NCBI RefSeq assembly: GCF_007994985.1
Contig: NZ_VOQF01000005.1
Span: forward strand, 186,001-250,000
DNA from: Metabacillus litoralis
GTDB taxonomy: Bacteria > Bacillota > Bacilli > Bacillales > Bacillaceae
Length of the DNA: 64,000 nt
Direction: 5' to 3'
The first letter of the stretch is position 1. Each line of letters begins with the position of its first letter. The translations under genes were made by a program, and so were the position numbers. This document shows positions 52,555 through 60,500 of the stretch, in pieces. The notes under the pieces were generated by a model. That model searched no databases, was not told the origin of the DNA, and was given only the letters and a program-made list of their open reading frames with translations.

Positions 52555-53188
52555 GGGGACGTTACGGATTCGACAGGGGTAGTTCGAGCTTAGGTTGCGG
52601 GCCGAAGGGATCGTCTTCGTTAAAACGTCACGCCAATAATAACTGGCAAATCTAACAATAACTTAGCTTTAGCAGCTTAATAACTGCATAGCTAGTTCCT
52701 CCCTCCATCGTCCATGTGGTAGGGTAAGGGACTCACTCTTAGTGGACTACGCCTAATTCCTCCGTCTGGGGATGATGGAAGAGACCAATCAGACTAGCTG
52801 CTCTGACGCCTGTCGATAGGCATAGGAGTTAGCGAAACTGCGAATTTATCGACTACGCTCGTAGACGCTTAAGTGCCGATATGTCTGGACGTGGGTTCGA
52901 TTAGTAATTAGTCGCCTTATGTGGTAACACATAAGTGAAAATTCGGCTTTATCGGTGAAACCTAAGTCACTTAAATGTGATAGGGCAATGCCGAGCGGTA
53001 TGTAGAGCAATCTAACAGCCGTGTATCGACTTATAGGCTGCCAACTTGGTAGTACTAGGATACGAAAATCTGCCTTTTCTAAAGGTAAAACTACTTTTCG
53101 TATAAGACGCCGAAGGACCTAACAAGGTTCAAGATATAGTCAGTGCCATGACGAAAGCATGGAATAGCACGTCCCACCGTCTCCACCA
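52555..53188 (+). ncRNA. ssrA: tmRNA (SsrA), interrupted by a group I intron
   Basis: Starts with GGGGACGTTACGGATTCGAC and ends with CCCACCGTCTCCACCA; GGGGACG pairs with CGTCTCC as the acceptor stem. The tag frame follows the resume codon at 52645: GGC AAA TCT AAC AAT AAC TTA GCT TTA GCA GCT TAA, giving the tag (A)GKSNNNLALAA. Exon 1 is 52555-52901 and exon 2 is 53172-53188, 364 nt together, normal for Bacillus tmRNA. Joining them rebuilds the T-arm GTGGG-TTCGATT-CCCAC exactly. smpB is upstream, and the terminator overlaps the CCA end. Without splicing the alanine-accepting domain could not form. Confidence 0.97.
52902..53171 (+). ncRNA. Group I intron in the tmRNA T-loop
   Basis: 270 nt between TTCGAT and TCCCACC. 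Exon 1 ends in U and the intron ends in G (53171), the group I rule. The exon end UCGAU pairs with GUCG at 52911-52914, with the wobble U-G at the splice site (P1). P2 is CTTATGTG-GTAA-CACATAAG (52916-52935). A P7 pair GAC(T)TAT / ATAGTC is visible, the latter in the conserved AAGATATAGTC near the 3' side. A P9-like stem near the 3' end uses GTGC/GCAC and CATG/CATG. It has no internal gene. The boundaries are firm; the subgroup is not assigned. Confidence 0.92.
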
Positions 53189-53210
53189 AATACATATTTG
53201 GTGGTTTTTG
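53183..53210 (+). terminator. ssrA terminator
   Basis: CCACCAAA (including the tmRNA CCA) pairs with TTTGGTGG, then TTTTT. Confidence 0.88.
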
Positions 53211-53305
53211 TTTGTTTAATTTTTATACAATCTTTAATATCTATGTCATTAATTTATATAATGCGTTTCATAAAAAACCTGTCTATATTACTAAAGGTAG
53301 AGAGA

Positions 53306-53713
53306 TTAAATTTCAAAAAAAGCGTCTTCAAATGCTAACTTTCTCTTTATTAAGTCTTGATTATACTTCCCATTCCGCATAGTTACCTTATCGTAGTTTT
53401 CAATAATCCATAATGCGCGTTTTCTTTTTTGAGGAACCCTTAGATATGGTTCTATTTTGGATAAAAGACTAATGACAGTTTCCTTTTTCTTGATATTTTA
53501 TGTGAAGGAATCTTTATGTTTATCAGGATTATAATTCTTCTTACTACTAATTACTCCTCCAGTGAGGGAATGCGTGTAAGATAATAATTCTATATCAGTA
53601 GAAGCAATTGTAATACATGGTCTTCGATTTTCATTTTTATGTATTTTGGTTAAAGTAATAGAGCCTTCTCCATCGATAATACCAGCTAAATAAGCTACTT
53701 CCCAAATTTCCAT
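53306..53713 (-). pseudogene. LAGLIDADG homing endonuclease with an in-frame stop
   Basis: On the minus strand, MEIWEVAYLAGIIDGEGSI carries the LAGLIDADG helix with the catalytic Asp/Glu region, followed by ITIASTDIELL. After about 71 codons a TAA (53498-53500) interrupts, but the same frame continues for 63 codons (KKKETVISLLSKIEPYLRV then PQKRKRALWII and more) to a natural stop at 53306. The total of ~135 residues is the usual size of a single-motif enzyme. GAGGTG lies six bases before the ATG at 53713. It is antisense to, and just downstream of, the intron-bearing ssrA. Confidence 0.85.
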
Positions 53714-53917
53714 ATCTATCACCTCACATGTTGATGGGAACGCATGTTCTTGTTGGTGACTTAATTATACAAAAAATTCCCTTATTGTTCAATAAAAATA
53801 TGTTTGGAAAATTGAGAAATAATTAAAGGTTAAATACTAAAAATGTCAGCAGGGTTTCTCAAAAACTTTACATAATGCAATTATCCAAGAAACGGTTATA
53901 TTTATATTTTTCTTTAA

Positions 53918-54080
53918 GGCTGTTTTCGCAAACTTTGTTGCTTTTAAATACTCGAAGCAAATCAGCTCTGCATTACGTCTAGTGGCATCTTTTCTTCATA
54001 TAATGGTATTTTTTATAGTGGAAAACACGTTTTCACTCCAAATTTTGGTTAAATAGCAACAATCGTTCAGAAAAGAGCCT
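53918..54080 (-). mobile_element. MITE-like family M, full copy with 6-bp target duplication
   Basis: 163 bases. On the minus strand it starts AGGCTCTTTTCTGAACGATT and ends CGAAAACAGCCT, matching the copy at 41448 in both ends and in an internal GAAAAGATGCCAC string. TCTTTA flanks both sides exactly (53912-53917 and 54081-54086). No coding capacity. The rest of 53723-54312 has only an inverted repeat at 54207. Confidence 0.75.
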
Positions 54081-54206
54081 TCTTTAAAGTCTTTTCATAG
54101 TTACTTCTAGCCCCTAACATATCTCTACTAACATCGTGTACAGATTTGAAAAACGCTAATTTAATCCTTTAGTATCAAGGGGTGGAAAGTTTATGTTTTA
54201 CGTTAC

Positions 54207-54257
54207 ATTTTTGAAGCAAAACATTGTCACTCAGGCAATGCTTTGCTTCAAAAAAAT
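54207..54257. repeat. Inverted repeat near zupT
   Basis: TTTTTGAAGCAAA-ACATTG faces CAATG-CTTTGCTTCAAAAA across about nine bases. T precedes and A follows, so neither strand makes a standard terminator. Its role is unknown. Confidence 0.45.
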
Positions 54258-54312
54258 ACCGACATCAGCTTACATAGTTTGCAACAACATTAACCATAAA
54301 TTTTAGATGCTC

Positions 54313-55119
54313 CTATATAAATAACAAAAGACTAATGGCCATCACAGCCATCCCCCCCACGAGGCCATAAATGGAAAGATGTGCTTCATCATATTTCTGT
54401 GCAGCTGGAAGTAATTCATCTAGTGAAATAAACACCATAATACCTGCTACTGCTGCAAATATAAACCCAAACAACATGTCACTTAAATAAGGCATTAAAA
54501 CTAAATAAGCTACTATTGCACCTAAGGGTTCGGACATTCCAGACAAGAATGATAATTTAAATGCTTTTTTCTTACTACCTGTAGCAAAATAGACAGGGAT
54601 AGAAACAGCAATACCTTCTGGAATATTGTGTATGGCAATTGCGACCGCTATCGCTATCCCTAAAGAGGGATCCTGTAGTGCAGAAGTGAATGTAGCTATA
54701 CCTTCTGGAAAGTTATGAATCGCAATGGCTAGTGCTGTAAATGTTCCCATTTTTAACAAATCTGGATTTTTTGTCGCTTCTTTCTCATTCATTTCTTCTA
54801 CTCTTTTTAGCTCATGGGGATTCCCTTGCTTAGGGATAAATTTATCGATTAAGGCGATGATTAAGATTCCTGTGAAAAATCCGCCAACTGTCATCCAATT
54901 CCCCAACACGTTACCCATGGATTCCACTAATGCATCCTGTGCTTTTACAATAATCTCCATAAAGGAAACATAAATCATCACACCAGCAGAAAATCCTAGT
55001 GAAATAGAAAGAAACTTTGTATTCGTAGTTGTTGTAAAGAAAGCCAAAACACTTCCTATTCCAGTAGCAAGCCCAGCCATTAACGTTAAACCAAAAGCTA
55101 ACAATAAACCCTCAGTCAT
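54313..55119 (-). CDS. zupT: ZIP-family metal transporter (ZupT-like)
   Basis: 268 residues with about eight membrane helices. The two metal-binding helices of the family are visible: AIHNFPEGIATF and AIHNIPEGIAVSIP, carrying the H-N-x-P-E-G motifs. A cytoplasmic loop between helices 3 and 4 is charged (about residues 95-120). It probably imports zinc and perhaps other divalent metals; the exact metal is not shown. GAGGAGG precedes the ATG. It stands alone, with no Zur-type operator that I could recognise. Confidence 0.92.
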   Translation of the reverse strand: MTEGLLLAFGLTLMAGLATGIGSVLAFFTTTTNTKFLSISLGFSAGVMIYVSFMEIIVKAQDALVESMGNVLGNWMTVGGFFTGILIIALIDKFIPKQGNPHELKRVEEMNEKEATKNPDLLKMGTFTALAIAIHNFPEGIATFTSALQDPSLGIAIAVAIAIHNIPEGIAVSIPVYFATGSKKKAFKLSFLSGMSEPLGAIVAYLVLMPYLSDMLFGFIFAAVAGIMVFISLDELLPAAQKYDEAHLSIYGLVGGMAVMAISLLLFI

Positions 55120-55374
55120 TAGGTTTACCTCCTCATTGCGTAATCAAATTATAATGGACTAAATTGTACTTATGACAGATAGTTTCCCCAAGGAAACTAT
55201 TGTTCGAAAAAAAGAGATGATACATTTTATCGATCTCTTGTAGTGGCATTATTCTATAAAAAGAGTATGAATTTTTTTGCGTTTGTGTGACCAAATTTAT
55301 GAAAAATATCCATTCTGATTGTGAACACGCTAGACTTTTCTTAATGCATTTATTTATCAGTTTTTATAAAATAA

Positions 55375-55608
55375 CTAGTAGCTAATTATCACAAATCCTG
55401 GCCATTTAGATTTTCTAAGCATCAAAATAAAAAATTTGAAGATATAAATGAATTAGTAAATAATGTTGTTACAATAATAACACCTTTGGCAAATATGAAA
55501 AGCGTAACAATAATTACTGATTTTAGTGGGGGGATTTTAATAGGTGATAAGGATAAACTTTATCAAGCCTTTTTAAATCTTATTAAAAAGGCAGTTGAAT
55601 CTATCTAG
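55375..55608 (+). pseudogene. Sensor histidine kinase fragment
   Basis: The frame translates to INELVNNVVTIITPLANMKS and then VTIITDFSGGILIGDKDKLY, followed by QAFLNLIKKAVESI and a stop. This matches the end of the dimerisation domain and the N-box (Q-x-F-L-N-L-I-K-x-A) of sporulation-type sensor kinases (KinA/KinE). The nucleotide-binding G boxes are missing and no start codon is present, so it is a remnant. Confidence 0.6.
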
Positions 55609-55686
55609 AATGTGGTATTTTATTGGGGATTTGTCATTTTCAATAATAAGTGATAAGAAATAATAACCGTTAGAACAATTGTCATT

Positions 55687-55880
55687 TTATGAGATGTCAA
55701 GTTCAATATCGTAGATGGGGGAGGTAGCATAAACAATGTAATGCTTAGTAATCTCTGAATTAGTTTTATTTTCTTTCCAAGCCTCATCTTTATTGATGAT
55801 GTTACTATTTGCCTGTTTTACATTCTCAACCATATCAAAGTATTCTTATCAACCTTGTTTATGGAGTCAACATATTCAAG
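55687..55880 (-). pseudogene. Degraded small gene remnant
   Basis: On the minus strand a protein-like C-terminus is readable (DMVENVKQANSNIINKDEAW, then YIVYATSPIYDIELDIS and a stop). A second frame upstream (LEYVDSINKVDKN) seems to join it only with a frameshift near 55845. The family is not recognised. Between 55120 and 56009 only this, the kinase fragment and the lacI promoter were found. Confidence 0.35.
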
Positions 55881-55887
55881 GGAAAAA

Positions 55888-55917
55888 TTCACATACCAAT
55901 AAATTTATTGGTATAAT
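55888..55917 (+). promoter_or_regulatory. Promoter with 20-bp palindromic operator before the LacI-family gene
   Basis: -35 TTCACA (55888-55893), 18 bases, -10 TATAAT (55912-55917). The spacer is filled by the perfect palindrome TACCAATAAATTTATTGGTA (55894-55913). A bound protein would cover the promoter. Confidence 0.6.
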
Positions 55918-56009
55918 ATACTTACATAGGTGATAATTGAAACTTAATGAGTAAATTATTTTATTTAATGTTCAGACATAGCCTTTAATGGATAAACAGG
56001 AGAGAATGT

Positions 56010-57029
56010 ATGCAGCCTACAATATATGATATAGCCAAAAAGACAGGGTTTTCTATAACGACTGTTTCAAAAGTTCTTAATAATTATCCAGATGTAAGTG
56101 ATAAAACTAGAGCAAAAATATTGAAGACAATAGAAGAGATAGGCTATCATCCTAATTCACATGCAAGAGCCTTAATGACTAAAAAATATTGGACAATTGG
56201 TGTAGTCTTTATCGAACAATTAGATATTGGTATAAAGCATCCTTTTTTTAATGCAGTCATTGAAAGCTTTCGCAAAAGAGTTGGTGGATTTGGATATGAC
56301 CTTCTGCTCGTTTCTAAAAATATTGAAAATGAAAGAAGAAGTTATTTGGAGAGGTTTCAGCATCGAGGAGTAGATGGAGTTATTGTTGTGTCTCCGCAAA
56401 ATTACGATGAAGAGGTAAAAGAGTTAGTTGAACATGAAATGCCTAGTGTATTTATTGATATTAATAGCAAGGATGTAAGTGTAGTTAATAGCGATAATCA
56501 TTATGGAAGTATATTGGTAGTTGATTATTTATACTCACTTGGTCATCGTAAGATTGCACACATTGCTGGAGCCGAAGAAACACTTGCAGGTAAGGATCGA
56601 CTCAAGGGATACCGAGATGCAATAGCAAAATATCAATTGAATCTTCCTGAGTCGTATATTGAAAATGGTGGTTACTTTGATAGTGTAGGTGGCCAAAAGG
56701 CTATGGATAAATTACTATTATTAAAAAACAGACCAACAGCTGTTTATGTTGCTGGAGATTTAATGGCACTTGGAGCAATGAAATCAATTAGGAAGCATGG
56801 TTTAAAGATTCCAGAAGACATATCGATAGTTGGATATGATGATATTGAATTGGCGGTTCATTCAACCCCTAGCTTAACGACGATAAGACAAAATACAGAT
56901 TTAATTGGTGCTCAAGCAGCTGATTTACTATTACAACAAATTAATGCGAAGAAAAAAATTCCTATTGGTATGACTGTACCAGTAGAATTAATTATTCGTG
57001 AATCTACTATAGATATTAAGAAGTGCTAA
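56010..57029 (+). CDS. LacI-family transcriptional regulator
   Basis: 339 residues. The N-terminal helix-turn-helix and hinge (TIYDIAKKTGFSITTVSKVL, then NNYPDVSDKTRAKI) is classical LacI/GalR. The effector domain (about 60-335) is a periplasmic-binding-protein fold with the family's GVIVVSPQNYDEE, HRKIAHIAG and PEDISIVGYDDIELAVHSTP segments. It stands upstream of the GH16 glucanase and ABC transporter genes on the same strand. Matching AAAGCGCTTTCG operators lie in the following gap. It is therefore the likely repressor of the beta-glucan locus, relieved by an oligosaccharide; this role is inferred. Confidence 0.9.
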   Translation: MQPTIYDIAKKTGFSITTVSKVLNNYPDVSDKTRAKILKTIEEIGYHPNSHARALMTKKYWTIGVVFIEQLDIGIKHPFFNAVIESFRKRVGGFGYDLLLVSKNIENERRSYLERFQHRGVDGVIVVSPQNYDEEVKELVEHEMPSVFIDINSKDVSVVNSDNHYGSILVVDYLYSLGHRKIAHIAGAEETLAGKDRLKGYRDAIAKYQLNLPESYIENGGYFDSVGGQKAMDKLLLLKNRPTAVYVAGDLMALGAMKSIRKHGLKIPEDISIVGYDDIELAVHSTPSLTTIRQNTDLIGAQAADLLLQQINAKKKIPIGMTVPVELIIRESTIDIKKC

Positions 57030-57048
57030 TTATGCACTTCTTTTTTTT
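57018..57048 (+). terminator. Terminator after the LacI-family gene
   Basis: AAGAAGTGC pairs with GCACTTCTT and is followed by T. The stem begins within the last codons of the gene. Confidence 0.88.
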
Positions 57049-57314
57049 GTGTAAATAATAACTTGTGTTCACAAATAATGAAATTGGTTCAGGTTTTTAT
57101 TGAGCATAAAGATAAAGTACTATATATAATCATGTCTATTAAGTTTTTAGTAAGAAAATGACTAGTTTTCTCGCAAATTATCACCACTTGCTCTAATTCT
57201 CCAAATTATAAGTACTTCTGTTAAAACCACATACTATCCTAGATACATCATTATAAATGTATCAATTTATAATGATGTAACGAAAGGGAAATTCTCTAAA
57301 TAATAGGTTAAATA

Positions 57315-57330
57315 AAAAGCGCTTTCGTAA
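57315..57330 (+). promoter_or_regulatory. Operator O1 of the glucanase gene
   Basis: AAAGCGCTTTCGTAAA, with perfect palindromic core AAAGCGCTTT. The same motif occurs inverted at 57469, 159 bases away centre to centre. It fits a LacI/GalR-type repressor or CcpA. Confidence 0.6.
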
Positions 57331-57435
57331 ATCTTAGTAAATTATTTGGCTTTTAAGTTTGTTTTATGGTGTTTTTCACAATTAAACTGGTAAAAATATA
57401 GTTATTTCATAAAAAAAAACAAAAAAATAATCGCA

Positions 57436-57465
57436 TTGACAATTGATAGCGGTTTCTTATATAAT
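57436..57465 (+). promoter_or_regulatory. Promoter of the GH16 glucanase gene
   Basis: -35 TTGACA (57436-57441), 18-base spacer, -10 TATAAT (57460-57465): both hexamers match consensus. Such a strong promoter needs repression, consistent with the operators at 57315 and 57469. Confidence 0.8.
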
Positions 57466-57468
57466 TAC

Positions 57469-57484
57469 TTTCGAAAGCGCTTTA
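57469..57484 (+). promoter_or_regulatory. Operator O2 of the glucanase gene
   Basis: TTTCGAAAGCGCTTTA lies immediately after the -10 and covers the transcription start. It is the reverse complement form of O1 (core AAAGCGCTTT with adjacent CGAAA). Confidence 0.7.
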
Positions 57485-57571
57485 GGTATTCTGGATCGAT
57501 CTATACTTATAAAAAAGGTAGATTATCAGATTCTAAAATTAGTCATGTGCAAGGGGAGGGGATCTTTTAAA

Positions 57572-60500
57572 TTGGTAACTCAATTAAGGAAAATGCAGAT
57601 GGTGAAAAAATCGTTTTACGGATTTTTAGTACTCTTACTATTCATTTCGAATGTTGCATTTATACCAAATGTAAAAGCAACAGAGGTTGAATGGACGGAG
57701 ACGGGTGATAATTTGTTGGTTGAAGGCGATTTTACTTCAACAACCGAATTTGGAAACCCTGATCAACTGATTAATGGATGGAATGTATATAGCCAGGGAG
57801 CTAACGAACAATGGGCAGGTTTAGCAAATTTCACAGTCAATGAGGGAGTATTACAAACTAGTATCCAACAAGTTGGCTGGGAGTGGTGGCATATTCAACT
57901 ATTCCAAGATGTTGCTCTTCAAGCTGGTAAATATAAACTCCAGTTTGATATGAGCTCTGAGGTAGAAAGACCCGTTTATGTTCAATTAGATGATCAAGTG
58001 GCAGAGAAACAATTTACTGTTACTGAAGACACACAAACATATGAAATGCTACTAGATGTAACTTCTGAAGGAGACCACCGTTTTATGTTTGGTTTTGGAA
58101 GAACAGCTAGTGATATTGAGCCTTCAGTACCTTATAACATAACATTAGATAACGTTAAATTAGTTAAAGTTGAACAAGCAGTACTGGTACAACCAGAACA
58201 ACAACCAGAACAACAACCTGCTACACCTACTGAAGGTGATACAGAAAGTGAAACAGCTGATTCCCAGTGGAACTTAGTTTGGGAAGATACATTTGATGGA
58301 AACGAGCTAGATACAACGAAATGGAACTATGATTTAGGAAATGGCTTTACAGGTTCAGATGGAACGTATGTATCTGGATGGGGAAATGAAGAGCTAGAGT
58401 TCTATCAAGAAGAAAACGTAAATGTTGAAGATGGAAAACTAGTGATTGAGGCTCGTGAAGAACCAGTTTCTGATACCCATGGAACGTATGACTATACATC
58501 AGGGAAAATACACACAAAGGGTAAGTTTTCTCAAAAATATGGAAAGTTTGAAGCAAAAATTAAGTTGCCAGAAGGACAAGGTTACTGGCCAGCATTTTGG
58601 ATGATGCCTCAAGATGATGTGTATGGAGGATGGGCTGCTTCAGGTGAGATTGATATTATGGAAGCTGGCGGATCAGATATTAGCGCAATAGGTGGAGCGA
58701 TTCACTATGGTAGCCAATGGCCGAATAATACGTACACAGCAAAAGACTACCATTTTCCAGAGGGACAAGATATTACGGGATATAACGTGTACAGTGTTGA
58801 GTGGGAGCCAGGTGAAATTCGTTGGTATGTAAATGGAGAGCTTTTCCAGACATTAAATAACTGGAATAGTACGAACAGTGCTAATAGCACAAAATATTCA
58901 TATCCAGCACCATTTGATCAAGAATTTTATCTCATATTAAACCTTGCTATTGGAGGTTGGTATGATGGAAAACCAGGTTCTGAGACAGTATTCCCAGGCA
59001 AGATGGAAGTGGAATATGTAAAAGCTTACGAAAAGGATGCTTATGCTGAACCTGTTGAACCTTCATTTGATGCAGAAGAATTACCTGAAGGTTCAAAAGA
59101 AGCAATTAATGGAAACTATGTTTACGATCGTAACTTCCAAGAAGGTATAACAAGCATTACAAACGGAGAAGATGTAGCGAATAAATGGAGCCAAGATTAT
59201 TGGAACTTAGTTTATTTGGATAACTTTAACGGCAGTGCAAAAGCTTCTGTTGAACAGATTGGAGATAGCAGTTTTGCTAAAGTTGATATCGCAAATGCTG
59301 GAAGTCAGCCATATTCTGTTCAATTAATACAAAACGTTACAATTGGAAAAGGAAGATGGTACAAACTAAGTTTTGATGCTAAATCTACTGCAAATAGAAA
59401 CTTAAATGTGAAAATTGGTGGAGGAGAAGCTAGAGGTTATTCAGCATATTCACCAAGTAAAGACTTTGAGTTATCGAAAGAAATGGAAACGTATGAGATA
59501 ACATTCCAGATGCAAGACGAAACAGATCCTCTTGCACGTTTAGAGTTAAATATGGGACTTGACCCGAACTCTGTATGGGTTGGAAATGTTGTTTTAGAAG
59601 AAACTGAAGCACAAGATCCTTACAATGAAAATGCACCAAAGACACCATTAGCTAATGGAAATCACATTTACAATGGTACTTTTGATCAAGGTCGTATGGA
59701 TCGTATGACATATTGGAATGTAGAAACGACTGGTGCTGAAGCAACTGCAGCGGTTCCTGAGAATAATAGAATGCTCGCTGTTGATATATCCAATGGTGGT
59801 GAATCAACAGACTCAATTAAGGTTATTCAAAAAGGAATAAATCTCCTTTCAAATGATGAATACAAGCTAACCTTTAACTCCAAATCTGATGTTGAAAGAA
59901 CGATCAACGTTGGAGTAGTAAGTGAAGATGGAACGGTAAAATTTGCAGAAGAACAAATAGCATTGACTAATACAATGGACGAAAAAGAAATGACGTTTAC
60001 AATGGCAAATGTATCTGATGCAGCAGGACAATTAGTTTTCTATCTAGGTAATGATGATTCTAATGTCTATTTAGATGATGTGAAATTAGTTCGCCTAACA
60101 AATAACAATGCTGGTTTATCATTTGATGAGATTTTCCCACTTAAAAATGGTGACTTTTCAAATGGTTTAACGAAGTGGGTTAAGCACGTACAAGGTGAAC
60201 ATGACGGATCAAATTCAAATGCAAAACTTGAAGATGTGGATGGTGCAGCAAAATTAACTGTAAATGCTGTAGGGACTAATCCATGGGATGTTCAACTATT
60301 CCAACCGGAACTATCTTTAAAACAAGGTGAAACGTATATTGTTGAGTTTGATGCAAAATCAACAATTGATCGAAAATTAGAAGTAGCTTTAGATAATGGA
60401 GCGCCAGAATACAAACGCTTCTTTAATGAGATTGTTAACTTAACAGATTCGTATGGAACGTACTCGTTTGAATTTGAAATGACACAAGATGATAGTACGA

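Noticed and set aside
53498-53722. A complete 74-residue small protein
   Set aside because: The frame continues past the TAA with LAGLIDADG-family sequence, so it is the front half of a disrupted endonuclease gene.
54207-54257. Rho-independent terminator for zupT
   Set aside because: The stem is strong, but on neither strand is it followed by a T run; kept only as an inverted repeat.
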